A stretch of DNA of 64,000 nt, taken from Aurelia coerulea. Taxonomy: Eukaryota; Cnidaria; Scyphozoa; Semaeostomeae; Ulmaridae. The DNA lies in NCBI GenBank assembly GCA_039566865.1, contig CM076961.1, forward strand, positions 10,439,501 through 10,503,500, given 5' to 3'. Of this stretch, positions 8,869-18,982 are shown piece by piece; position 1 is the first letter of the stretch, and every line of letters begins with the position of its first letter. The translations under genes were made by a program, and so were the position numbers. The notes beneath the pieces are model-generated. The model saw nothing but the letters and a program-made list of their open reading frames with translations, made no database searches and had not been told where the DNA came from.

Positions 8869-10546
8869 ATACCCCGGTCTAGAGGAAGTGACTGAGTATT
8901 TGGAAATTAAAGATTCTAGGTTAGGTAGATTTTATTTATTGCCTAAGATCCACAAGGGTCTTAGTAGTGTTAAGGGGCGACCAGTCATTTCCAATTGTGG
9001 TACTATAACAGAACATATTTCAGAATATCTAGACCACCACCTTAACCCGTTGGTTAGCCAAAGTAGGTCATATGTTAAGGACACTAACCACTTTTTGTCT
9101 AGGCTAAGTAAGCTAGGTAGGATACCAGAGGGGGCTTTGTTGTGTACAGTTGATGTTGTGGGACTCTATCCAAGCATTCCACACGGGGAGGGCTTAGAGG
9201 CCATCAGGGAGGCGCAGGATAGAAGGGAAAACCCGGGCGTGGCTACTGATACCCTAGTGGGGTTGGCGTCCTTGGTCTTGGAGAATAATTATTTTGAATT
9301 TAATGATAGTATTTATAGGCAGAAATTGGGCACGGCTATAGGCACGAAGTTCGCTCCGGCCTATGCCAATCTCTTCATGACCCGGTTGGAAGAGAGGTTG
9401 TTGGAGGCTTCACCTGACAAGCCGCTCATCTGGATGAGATTCGTCGATGATGTTTTCTTTATCTGGATGCACGGGGAGGAAAAGCTGAAGTCTTTCATCA
9501 ATCATCTCAACAGTAGCCACGAAACCATTAAGTTTACTAGCGAGCAATCACGGGATAGGATTAGTTTTTTAGATGTTCAGGTTAGCGTGGGGGCGGGGGG
9601 AGTCCTTTCGACAGACTTGTTTTGCAAGCCAACTGATACGCATCAGTACTTGCATAAGAAGTCTTGTCACCCCTGGCACACGAAGAAGGCGATCCCCTAT
9701 GGTCAGGCTCTTAGGTTTCGTAGGATATGCTCGGAAGATCGCCAATTTCAGGAGAGGGTAGGCGAGTTAGCTGGATGGCTTAAGGACAGGGGCTACGAAG
9801 AGACTTTAGTTAACGAACAAATAGATAGGGTACGTAGGTTGGATAGGACAACTCTTCTAGCAAATGCGGGAAATAGGACCAATAACCAAGGGAGGGGGGA
9901 AAGGGTTCCACTTGTTGCCACATACCATCCAGCACTCAATAGTTTGGGGAAGGTTGCCAGGAGACTCCATTCTATGCTCACAAACTCGGAGGAGCATAGG
10001 GCGGTGTTTCCTGAGCCACCTTTAATAGCATTTAGGAGATGTAAGAACCTTAAGGATATACTTGTTAGGGCTAGGCTCAGTAGTGAGGGAAATGGGGGGA
10101 CTGATAAGAAGGGATGTTCTCGTTGTGGTAAATCTCGTTGTCAAGTGTGTAATGTCATGAGTAATAGTGGACATTTTCATTCAAACATAGATAGCCGGGA
10201 ATATAGGATAAACTATTCGTTTAATTGTGACTCGTCAAATGTTGTGTATTTGTTGGAATGTACTGTTTGTGGTGTACAATATGTTGGTAGCACCTGCACG
10301 CCTTTTAGGCTTAGGTTTAACAATTACAAGGCGTGCAGTCATAAGTTTAATTCGGGGGCCTCAGTACCCCAGGCGGAATTCTTCAGGCATTTTACTGGAG
10401 AAGGCCACCACGGGTTTCTGAAGGATATTAGTATTAAGATAATCGATAGGCTAACGGGGGGAAATAGGATGCGGGAAAGCTTCTGGCAATATCGGCTGGA
10501 TTGCTTTGCCCCTAAGGGATTAAACACTAGGCAGGTTGATACATAG
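8869..10546 (+). pseudogene. PLE-B reverse transcriptase with GIY-YIG, 5'-truncated
   Basis: Open frame of about 560 codons, closely related to PLE-A. It starts inside the RT at YPGLEEVTEYLEIKDSRLG and runs through GRPVISN, motif A TVDVVGLYPSIP, motif B GTAIGTKFAPAYAN, motif C FVDD, the thumb KPTDTHQYL, the Cys cluster CSRCGKSRCQVC and GIY-YIG (VYLLEC, QYVGS) to the normal stop. No ATG precedes the truncation in this frame; the only upstream start-like codon is TTG at 8846, inside the inverted pLTR. All RT catalytic residues are intact, but the N-terminal third is gone. It carries one extra Ser relative to PLE-A (LSSEGNG). Confidence 0.88.
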
Positions 10547-10975
10547 ATTTGAGTTTTGTTTACACTTTGGTTGTTTGGTTGTTTTGATTTTTGCGCTCAG
10601 CTTTTCATTAGGGACACACGCTGTTTTTTTTAGGGATCTCTTTTCTGCCAATCCGCTCTTGGATCTTTCTATTGCTTGTTTTGTTAGTTCACACGTTTTT
10701 TTCTTTCTAGCTTCCGCGAGACAGACACCGCCGCCGACTTTAGCAGCTCTTTACTCTGCGCTTTCTTTGATCTTCCCATTGCCGCCTTTGGCTACACCCC
10801 TATTTGCACCTTTTATGACTTATTGTAATAATCAGGATCCTGCTCAGGCTATTGTTTTTTATATTGTATTGTTATTTCAAGATTTATATGTATGCTCCAT
10901 CTAATTTGGAAAGCTATTACTGATGAAGGCTTACGCCGAAACGTTTACTAGAATGTGTTTTTCTTGACTACATAT
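10547..10975 (+). repeat. PLE-B 3' terminal repeat
   Basis: Follows the PLE-B stop. It contains a TTTATATG TATA-like box near 10883 and the hammerhead core at 10920, and ends in TTTTTCTTGACTACATATAT, where the satellite array begins. Confidence 0.8.
10920..10942 (+). ncRNA. Hammerhead ribozyme core, PLE-B
   Basis: CTGATGA, A, GGC-TTAC-GCC, GAAACGTTTAC. Stem I is weak (2 bp adjacent to the core, then an internal loop). Confidence 0.6.
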
Positions 10976-11235
10976 ATTACATGTAGTCAAGAAACCCAAT
11001 GTGCCCTCCCGGTTATCACCATGCTGGCTGCATGACAACTCGTGAACTTGGGCACACGATGTACGGTTACACATTTTTGGTATTCAAGAACCAAAGAGTG
11101 CTCAAGTTACTACAAAAGCAACGAGCATAATATAATGGGTGAATGTGGTTCAAGATATACACAGAGTGCTCAAGTTGTCACAAGAACAACGAGCGTAATA
11201 CATGTAGTCAAGAAACCCAATGTGCCCTCCCGGTT
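10976..11235 (+). repeat. 221-bp satellite unit, inverted copy
   Basis: One copy of the satellite in opposite orientation to the array that follows, giving a large palindrome centred near 11236. The unit contains two diverged sub-repeats that start AGAGTGCTCAAGTT. Confidence 0.85.
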
Positions 11236-12406
11236 ACGAGTTGTCATGCAGCCAGCATGGTGATAACCGGGAGGGCACATTGGGTTTCTTGACTACATGT
11301 ATTACGCTCGTTGTTCTTGTGACAACTTGAGCACTCTGTGTATATCTTGAACCACATTCACCCATTATATTATGCTCGTTGCTTTTGTAGTAACTTGAGC
11401 ACTCTTTGGTTCTTGAATACCAAAAATGTGTAACCGTACATCGTGTGCCCAAGTTCACGAGTTGTCATGCAGCCAGCATGGTGATAACCGGGAGGGCACA
11501 TTGGGTTTCTTGACTACATGTATTACGCTCGTTGTTCTTGTGACAACTTGAGCACTCTGTGTATATCTTGAACCACATTCACCCATTATATTATGCTCGT
11601 TGCTTTTGTAGTAACTTGAGCACTCTTTGGTTCTTGAATACCAAAAATGTGTAACCGTACATCGTGTGCCCAAGTTCACGAGTTGTCATGCAGCCAGCAT
11701 GGTGATAACCGGGAGGGCACATTGGGTTTCTTGACTACATGTATTACGCTCGTTGTTCTTGTGACAACTTGAGCACTCTGTGTATATCTTGAACCACATT
11801 CACCCATTATATTATGCTCGTTGCTTTTGTAGTAACTTGAGCACTCTTTGGTTCTTGAATACCAAAAATGTGTAACCGTACATCGTGTGCCCAAGTTCAC
11901 GAGTTGTCATGCAGCCAGCATGGTGATAACCGGGAGGGCACATTGGGTTTCTTGACTACATGTATTACGCTCGTTGTTCTTGTGACAACTTGAGCACTCT
12001 GTGTATATCTTGAACCACATTCACCCATTATATTATGCTCGTTGCTTTTGTAGTAACTTGAGCACTCTTTGGTTCTTGAATACCAAAAATGTGTAACCGT
12101 ACATCGTGTGCCCAAGTTCACGAGTTGTCATGCAGCCAGCATGGTGATAACCGGGAGGGCACATTGGGTTTCTTGACTACATGTATTACGCTCGTTGTTC
12201 TTGTGACAACTTGAGCACTCTGTGTATATCTTGAACCACATTCACCCATTATATTATGCTCGTTGCTTTTGTAGTAACTTGAGCACTCTTTGGTTCTTGA
12301 ATACCAAAAATGTGTAACCGTACATCGTGTGCCCAAGTTCACGAGTTCTCATGCAGCCAGCATGGTGATAACCGGGAGGGCACATTGGGTTTCTTGACTA
12401 CATATA
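11236..12406 (-). repeat. 221-bp tandem satellite array
   Basis: Five full, practically identical 221-bp units beginning at 11236, 11457, 11678, 11899 and 12120, plus a partial sixth that ends at about 12406. A 74-codon frame recurs in each unit only because the units are identical copies. The array is bordered on both sides by TTCTTGACTACATATAT, which is also the terminus of the PLE-B repeat. Confidence 0.92.
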
Positions 12407-12926
12407 TTCTCGAAATCCAAAATTTGCGTCCATCTACAAACCAGAGCTTTTGGGTTTTGGCCTAAACTGCTAACGCGCTGGTTAGGGGAATCTCCTCAGT
12501 CAAAGACATTTTTGGACAAGGATCGCTTGGGTACCCGTTTGAAAAGAACGTAAAAAACTGAAAACTAACAAACAAATTAATGAATATAGTCACCAAGGAA
12601 TATTTTTCTCCAGTCAAAATGCATTTACTAAAGTACACCAAGCCAAGCACGAATGAGCATTTTTCATGTTCCCTTGGGTATATACGATTGCTTGTTTCGT
12701 AATAATTTCGTGAGAGATGATGCAAAAAAAATTTCATTCAAGCAATGAAGATTGCAAGATGGTCTATGTGTTAAAGCCTACGGGACTTATTTCGCTGATG
12801 AAGAACTTTTCTCAGGCAGGTGTAATTCAAAGTTTTTGTAGAATCAAGAAAGGGGTCTCTTCGGGGCTAAATTCTTGAATCTGATTGTGAACGTCAAAGT
12901 CAGATTTTATATATATATATATATAG
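12407..12926. other. No recognised feature
   Basis: Unique-looking AT-rich sequence with a short (TA)n at 12908-12926. I see no frame or repeat I can support. Confidence 0.4.
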
Positions 12927-13191
12927 GTCGAAACGAAAAGTGTCCAGGTACCGTAAGATATAGGTCGAAACACAAAATATCAACAAGCCACTTGAGACTC
13001 ACTAAATATTAATAATTCTATTTATAAATTCTCGCAACTAGTTTCGTCCGTTCAAGCGGACTCTTCAGGCTACAGTGATTACATGATACTTGATTTTACA
13101 ATTTATTACATGATACTATATCTAATCTGACGTAATATGAATATATCGCATCAGCCTTGTTCAAATTGATGTAATCCAGAGCGAGGCTTAT
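12927..13191 (-). repeat. PLE-C 3' terminal repeat
   Basis: Non-coding tail after the PLE-C stop, matched by an inverted copy at 16362-16590. It contains the hammerhead core at 13041-13068. Confidence 0.8.
13041..13068 (-). ncRNA. Hammerhead ribozyme core, PLE-C
   Basis: Minus strand CTGAAGA, stem II GTCCG-CTTGAA-CGGAC with no extra base, GAA, then the stem III palindrome ACTAGT, U17 and GC pairing with GC before the core. This family has the most textbook core of those with a palindromic stem III. Confidence 0.75.
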
Positions 13192-15500
13192 TCAAGATTG
13201 CGACGCTTCTGGTGTCTCTTTGTTAAGGGAGGGATTGTATTTAGTAATGAAATAGCTTTCCTTTTCTTTTCGGTATGTTTCGTCTTGATTGTGTAGTTTA
13301 AAAAAGGGACATATCGTGAACTTTGTGGTTTTGTTCTTTGCGCATTCTGCGATATGTTTGCTTACTTTTAATTTTCGATATTGTGGCATGGAGATATGGT
13401 TACGATGCAGCGTTGTTCTATGTCGTAGGGTGTCTCCTGATTCACCAATGTACTTTTCTCCACAGCCATTACACGTTATGACATAAATAAAATCTCTAAC
13501 ACCACAATCCATTTTGTTTTTTATGTTAAATAGCGTTTTATTGGGCTTGTTTATTTCAATTTGGCTGCAAACAACTATTTGTTTGCATGTCTCACAGCGT
13601 TTATCATTACATTTTGTCACCTTAGGTGTACTGTCTGTTAGATTCTCTGAAGTAAATTTTGCTCGTGTGAGTATTCGTTTAAGGTTTTGTGGTTGGCGTT
13701 TACTTGGTATTATTTTCGTATTTTCTATCTTATTCTTTAATTTTGGACTTGCATTTAGTATTGAGATTGATTCTTTAATTATTGGAAAGAATTGTGGGTT
13801 TCTTGGGTTATTTGTGGATACAAAGGTAAGCAAGTTCTCCTCGACTGTTTTCTCTTTTGGCGTCCTTAGTTCCTCTTGAGAGATTCCTTTTGCTTTTTCA
13901 AAACCATTTTTTATCAATGTTAGTGGATATCCTAGGTGCATTAAGGTTTCTTTTAACTTATTCATTCGTATTTCGAGAGTTTCCCTCTCGTCGACTATAG
14001 TACACAGACGTCTGGCTAGGTTGTATGGAATATTTCTAAGTGTGTGCTTAGGGTGTGTTGAGTTAAATGGAACGTAATTGTGGGTATCAGTTGGTTTGAA
14101 ATACATGTCCGTAATTATTTTGTCTTTTTCTGCTATCATTTTTATATCCAGGAAATTCATTTGTTGATAGTTGGTTTCAATCGTAAATTTGATATTGTCG
14201 TGTAAGCTATTTAGGATATCATGAAGTTGTGTGACTGGACCTAATCTAGTGTCCCAGTAGATGAAGCAATCATCCAGATATCTCATCCATTCCTTTTGAA
14301 ATTTTTGTCGGGCTTCCAATCCAAATTGTTCCTGGAATTTATCATACAGTTTTATTTCTAAGAATGCTATTACCATTGTAGCATATACAGGGGCACATTT
14401 TGTTCCCATCGCTGTCCCGCAAACTTGAAGAAATGTTCTATCATCAAAATTAAAAGTATTCTGCTCAAGGACAATCCGAATAGCATTTATTATAAACTGA
14501 TCAGGTATGTTTCTTGGCTTAATTTCTGGGAACTTTTCTAGCCAGAACTGAATTGCATCCAGTCCTAAGTTGTTATCAATGTTAGTGTACATGCTTGATA
14601 TATCAAATGTTGTGAACACCTTGTTTGTATCTGCCTTACGGGGCATTTTAGTCAGAAAATCAATGTCGTCTCTAATGTAGCTATCTACCTTGTTTAAGAA
14701 AGGACGTAACAATTTGTCAATGAAATTGCTTAAATGACTTGTTATGCATTTAGGACCAGCAATAATTGGTCGCATTGTTAAACTCGCTGGACAGTTCACC
14801 GTTATGCATTCGTCGGGTGACTTTTTAATATTTTCAAGTATTTCCTTGCATTTGTGTACTTTGGGTAACCCATAGATATTACTTGCTTTAAAGTCAAAAT
14901 TTGTCATGTAATCAATCTCTTTACTTGTTAAATCATCTTTATATGTATTAGTTAATCTTTTAATTTTGATCAATATTTCTTTTTCGATAGAGGGGTTATT
15001 TATCTCTTTATAGGTTTTTCTATCATTTAGTTATCTCCTTCTTTTATTATCAAATTACTATTACTTTTTAATTGCATTATAGCTTCCCATTCATCTATCT
15101 TAAGGTTATATTTGGTTTTCTTTTGTGTTACTATTTCTTCCTCCAAGGGGTACTTTGTTAAATAGTCTATGTATGTGTCTAAAATCAAATTTCTGTTTGG
15201 TGGAGGGTTAAATGTGCTTGGATTTTTTACCAAACTTGGATCTAAATTATCATCGGTAATAAGGTCGTCTGCGTAATATTCCATTAAACGAAGTTTTCTA
15301 CAAAATTTCTTAACGTCAGTTTTTAATTCACTAATGTCAGCTCTAGGTGTAGGAGTAAATTTTAAACCATACTTTGTCAGTGTCTCCTTTGCTTTGCTTC
15401 CGATAGCCCTATTTGTTAGTATAAGGAGCTTCGGCTGAACAGGCTCATTTACTGCTAGAAGTCTGGAGCTTGATTCCGGCCTTGGGACAAAAAAGAATTG
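13192..15500 (-). pseudogene. PLE-C reverse transcriptase with GIY-YIG, internal deletion
   Basis: Divergent PLE RT on the minus strand. The N-terminal part (15500-15027) includes LTKYGLKFTPTPRADI and MEYYADD and breaks at LIIKEGDN then stop. Other PLEs continue there with about 20 more residues (ADKGSAVVVWD-type), so this copy has a deletion plus frameshift. The second frame (593 aa, 14973-13192) has motif A TFDISSMYTNI (Asp124), motif B CGTAMGTKCAPVYAT, motif C YLDD (232-235), KPTDTHNY, Cys cluster CNDKRCETC and GIY-YIG as FIYVITC and KYIGES, with likely catalytic Glu572 (KEKESYF). Upstream it overlaps ORF1 in the -1 frame with no ATG of its own near the overlap. It lies head-to-head with an inverted 3' fragment at 16164. 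Confidence 0.85.
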
Positions 15501-16163
15501 CTTCTCTGTGCGTTTCTTCTACTTTCTGGGTTCACATCTCTTTGCAGTGGTTGGTTCGTGTTGGTGTTTCTATATTGTCTGTATTGGTTTCTTCTTCTGT
15601 TGTTCATATGCTCCGGGATATATGTTGGTCGTCGGAAGAAATTATTTCCTGTATTGTTGTGGCGCCGTTGAACGTTGGAGTAGTTTGTATTCCTGACGGT
15701 GTGTTGTGTATTTTCACGTGGGGATTGACGATTGTCATTGTTTTCGGTAACCTCAGGATTGAACTCCATATTTGTGTACCATTCTTCTTTTTCTTTCCAA
15801 ATTGATTCTGAGTTTTGTTCCTCAAGTTTACAATCTTTCATCCACATCTGGCGTAGGCTTGCCTTTGTTCGTTCATCATATGCTGATGTCTCTATTTCTG
15901 AGTACATTTCTTGGTCAGTAGCCTGGTATTTTAATTTGAAGTTGTTTATTTTTATTGCCATCATCTCCATCTCGGATTTCATGGTTTCCTTGGCATGGCG
16001 CATTCTTACTTCTCTTTGTTCTTCTGCTTCTCCAGGTATTGTTTTCGGTAGAAATTTTCTGGGAATTTTCTCTGGAGTTGAATCGTACCATTCTTTGTAT
16101 TTGTTTGCAAGTTTTGTGTTCTTTAAGTAGAGCCAGAATATTTTCTTCCTTTCATTGAGTGTA
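15455..16163 (-). CDS. PLE-C ORF1, basic Arg/Asn-rich protein
   Basis: Open frame of about 238 codons upstream of, and overlapping, the PLE-C RT. Homologous coding starts near RDTLNERKKIFWLYLKN; the 31 codons before it, including the first ATG, are antisense to an inverted endonuclease fragment, so the true start is lost. The first half is charged and probably helical (KEWYDSTPEKIPRKF, MKSEMEMMAIKINNF). The second half is rich in Arg, Asn and Gln (NNRRRNQYRQYRNTNTNQ), as in RNA-binding ORF1 proteins of retroelements. I recognise no named domain. It ends at TAG 15455-15457, about 30 nt after a T TTT TTG heptamer (15488-15494) that could shift ribosomes into the RT frame. Confidence 0.65.
15488..15494 (-). 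promoter_or_regulatory. Candidate -1 frameshift heptamer T TTT TTG
   Basis: In the ORF1 frame the codons read TCT TTT TTG, so the heptamer is correctly phased as X XXY YYZ. The -1 frame is open from here into the RT. The downstream structure was not tested. Confidence 0.45.
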
Positions 16164-16361
16164 TCTCGAAAATATCGAAAATTAAAAGTAAGCAAACATA
16201 TCGCAGAATGCGCAAAGAACAAAACCACAAAGTTCACGATATGTCCCTTTTTTAAACTACACAATCAAGACGAAACATACCGAAAAGAAAAGGAAAGCTA
16301 TTTCATTACTAAATACAATCCCTCCCTTAACAAAGAGACACCAGAAGCGTCGCAATCTTGA
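16164..16361 (+). pseudogene. PLE-C inverted 3' fragment (end of GIY-YIG)
   Basis: Encodes the last roughly 65 residues of PLE-C (YRKLKVSKHIAECAKNK to the stop) in the opposite orientation. It abuts ORF1 of the minus-strand copy directly, forming a head-to-head junction at about 16160. Confidence 0.85.
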
Positions 16362-16590
16362 ATAAGCCTCGCTCTGGATTACATCAATTTGAACAAGGCT
16401 GATGCGATATATTCATATTACGTCAGATTAGATATAGTATCATGTAATAAATTGTAAAATCAAGTATCATGTAATCACTGTAGCCTGAAGAGTCCGCTTG
16501 AACGGACGAAACTAGTTGCGAGAATTTATAAATAGAATTATTAATATTTAGTGAGTCTCAAGTGGCTTGTTGATATTTTGTGTTTCGACC
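16362..16590 (+). repeat. PLE-C terminal repeat, inverted copy
   Basis: Reverse complement of 12927-13191, including the hammerhead core and ending near a short (TA)n at 16592. Confidence 0.8.
16485..16512 (+). ncRNA. Hammerhead ribozyme core, PLE-C inverted copy
   Basis: CTGAAGA, GTCCG-CTTGAA-CGGAC, GAA, ACTAGT, T, GC. Identical to the minus-strand copy at 13041. Confidence 0.75.
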
Positions 16591-16634
16591 TATATATATA
16601 TATATCAACTCAGAAAGAAACACATTCTTTAAAC

Positions 16635-16657
16635 GTTTCGGCGTAAGCCTTCATCAG
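16635..16657 (-). ncRNA. Hammerhead core, left half of palindrome
   Basis: Minus strand CTGATGA, A, GGC-TTAC-GCC, GAAACGTTT. Paired by inversion with the core at 16664. Confidence 0.6.
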
Positions 16658-16663
16658 TCATTA

Positions 16664-16686
16664 CTGATGAAGGCTTACGCCGAAAC
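16664..16686 (+). ncRNA. Hammerhead core, right half of palindrome
   Basis: CTGATGA, A, GGC-TTAC-GCC, GAAACGTTT. Transcripts through the palindrome would fold the two cores onto each other, which should compete with ribozyme folding. Confidence 0.6.
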
Positions 16687-16754
16687 GTTTAAAGAATGTG
16701 TTTTTTTCTGAGTTGATATACCTATTTTATTACGCATTGATAAGGAGCTTATGA

Positions 16755-18647
16755 GGACGGGGGCCTTCAAGATCTGCTAACAAACACGCAAGAAGCTTTC
16801 GCTCTACTGCAAAGAAACTTCGAGAGACTTGTAGATTTAAAAATGACCCAAATGGACGAATCTTATACTTAAGTAAACACACTTTTTCTACACACGTATT
16901 TAGTTTATTAGATAAAAGTTTGAATTTCTGCCCCCGACCCCCTAGATATAACACTACCGAATTTGATAAGGACCTTAAGGCCTTCTTTAGACGAATAAGA
17001 CTTAGAGCACACTTCGGAATTTCTGAATACAATCCTACAATTTTACAACAACTGAAAGAAAGAAATAGTTCATTTACACCGCAAAACGTAGACACTACCA
17101 TTCAGACATTTGAGTCTGCAGTCATTGAAGACATTAAAAACCACGATAAACAGGCGCTGCGATCAAACAACCTTACGAAAGGTGAAATTAATGCGCTAAG
17201 GAATCTATCGGAAAGAGAGGACATCGTAATAACGCGAGCCGACAAAGGAGGGGCAACCGTTATCTGGGGTATTGGAGAATATCTCACGGAAGCCAACAAC
17301 CAACTAAATAATACAGCATTCTATAAAAAATTGGCATTTGACCCATTTCATGGGCACATAAGAATAATAAACAACTCGTTAGATGAAATGTACACTCAAG
17401 ATAAAATTGATGCAGAAGCATTGGAGATTTTAAAAGTTCCTAAAGAAGTTAAACCGGCTAGATTCTATCTACTACCGAAAATTCATAAAAAGAATAATCC
17501 AGGCCGCCCAGTCGTGGCGTCAACAAACTGTTTAATCTACAAAGGCAGCGAAAGAGAATTCAAGACGTTCGCTGAGCAACTCAACACAAAACACCCATCA
17601 ATAAAGTTCGACTATGAAATTTCAAAAACATCAATTCTTTTCCTAGACACCCGTATCTATATAGACGACAACAGACAACTACAAACAACTCTATTCACCA
17701 AACCAACTGACACACACAACTACCTACACTATAAATCAGCCCACCCCAGACATCTTAAGAACAGTTTACCCTATTCACAAGCTCTTAGACTTAGAAGGAT
17801 ATGCACAAAAGACGACCAACTAGGTAGCAACTGCAAAAAAATGGAAGAAAATTTTCTCCGACGAGGATATCATAAAGAGAATCTCCAAGAACAAATCGGT
17901 AAAGCCATCATAACCCCAAGAGACACGACATTAAGGAAAGTTTCAAAGAAACGATCCACAAGAATCCCCCTAGTCACTACCTTTAATTCTACACTGCCCC
18001 AAATTGGTAAAATCTTAAAAGAAAGATGGGATATTTTAAACATAAAGCCCAAACTCAAGAAACTCTACTCGGAACCTCCGATAATTGCATTTCGTCGATG
18101 CAAGAACCTGAGAGAAATAATTGGCAGCAACACTATCATCAATAACAAAGTTAAAAGAAAAAAAACCAACAAAAGAACAATTAAATACTGCTCACCATGT
18201 AATACCAAAAGAAGCCTATGCTGCAACCATGTCATTAAAACTAATTCATTCACTAGCGTAAATACCCACAGAACATATAAAATCTTTCACGAATCTAACT
18301 GCAAAAGCATGAACGTAATATATCTCCTTGAATGCACCCGCTGTAAGAAACAATATGTCGGCAAATCAGAATGGCCTTTCAACTACAGACTTAATAATTA
18401 CCGTTCTCGTGTAAAATCAGCGCAATACGATAAGCTCCTTCCGGTAGAAAAACATTTCAAAGAGCAAAATCACGTCTTCGAAAGAGATGCAAGATTCATA
18501 ATAATCGAGAAGATCGAAAAAGAAAACGTCCAAAATATGACACATTTATTAGAAACACACAAAGACAGCTGGATTAAACGACTGCAGACTCTTTCCCCTA
18601 AAGGACTGAACAATAAACTTAACCACCCCGACAACTATAAATCATAA
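16755..18647 (+). pseudogene. PLE-D with RT catalytic core deleted in frame
   Basis: Open frame from the truncation at 16755 to the stop at 18647; the first ATG is at 16920, but N-terminal PLE sequence (KNDPNGRILYLSKHTFS) is readable before it. N-terminal motifs LNFCPRPPRYN, ITRADKGGATVIWG and RFYLLPKIHKKNNPGRPVV are present. After VVASTNCL the frame jumps to IYKGSEREFKTFAEQLN, which in other PLEs follows motif C. RT motifs A, B and the YIDD-type motif C are therefore absent, yet the frame is kept. KPTDTHNYL, a Cys-rich cluster CSPCNTKRSLCC and GIY-YIG (VIYLLECTRC, QYVGKS) are intact. No RT activity is expected; an endonuclease-bearing protein is possible. Confidence 0.85.
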
Positions 18648-18784
18648 AAATTCCCTAAATAATCCATGGTTAGGCCACTTTTTTCCGTTCACAAAATTAT
18701 GCAATACTTTGTTCCACAGTGGCCTATCAATTTCTACAAATACAACGTAATATTTAACATTCATATGACGCCTTATTTTGGCGT

Positions 18785-18850
18785 CACGTGACCCTTTTGA
18801 GGCCACGTGACCTCATTTATGTCACGTGGCCACTAAAACGGCTATAAAAA
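18785..18850 (+). promoter_or_regulatory. Promoter-like block: three CACGTG boxes and TATA
   Basis: CACGTG at 18785, 18804 and 18823, then TATAAAAA at 18843-18850. The hammerhead starts at 18874, about 31 bp downstream of the TATA start, where initiation would be expected. Confidence 0.6.
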
Positions 18851-18873
18851 GGCATACACACTTGTAAAAATTC

Positions 18874-18913
18874 ATTCTCCTGACGATGACCAGAGTCGAA
18901 GCGCGTCGAGAGT
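18874..18913 (+). ncRNA. Hammerhead ribozyme, PLE-D, near-complete
   Basis: Stem I ATTCTC pairs with GAGAGT (18908-18913; one G-T). Core CTGACGA (18880-18886), one extra T, stem II GAC-CAGA-GTC, GAA (18898-18900), stem III GCG-CGT with no loop, then C as position 17. The cleavage triplet is GTC after 18907. Position 15.1 is G rather than A, pairing as G-U. Confidence 0.75.
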
Positions 18914-18982
18914 AGAAGAATGAAATAAAAGGATTAAAGAACTTCAAATCGTCTCTATTTTTGTGTACATCTTATATATATA

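Larger units (their letters stand above)
16602..16750. repeat. Palindrome of two inverted PLE-A termini
   Basis: A roughly 120-bp near-perfect inverted repeat made only of PLE-A end sequence, with two hammerhead cores facing opposite ways, 16635-16657 (minus) and 16664-16686 (plus), separated by 6 bp. The right arm continues to the PLE-A end motif GGAGCTTATGAG. No coding sequence is attached. Confidence 0.85.
18648..18980 (+). repeat. PLE-D 3' terminal repeat
   Basis: Non-coding end of PLE-D with E-boxes, a TATA box and a hammerhead. It ends in (TA)n at about 18973, where a PLE-B fragment begins. Confidence 0.75.

Noticed and set aside
11236..12342. A 74-residue frame repeated five times in the satellite
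   Set aside because: The frame recurs only because the 221-bp units are nearly identical copies. There are no substitutions to test for coding constraint, and the composition is not protein-like.
12790..12825. Possible hammerhead at GCTGATGAAGAAC
   Set aside because: CTGATGA is present, but there is no paired stem II and no GAAA at the right distance.
15470..16158. Plus-strand frames opposite PLE-C ORF1
   Set aside because: Antisense shadows of ORF1, hydrophobic and low in complexity. The minus-strand protein has element context.
16635..16686. Inverted hammerhead pair as a rho-independent terminator
   Set aside because: It is a eukaryotic sequence and the arms are PLE-A termini. A stem-loop followed by a T run is coincidental here.
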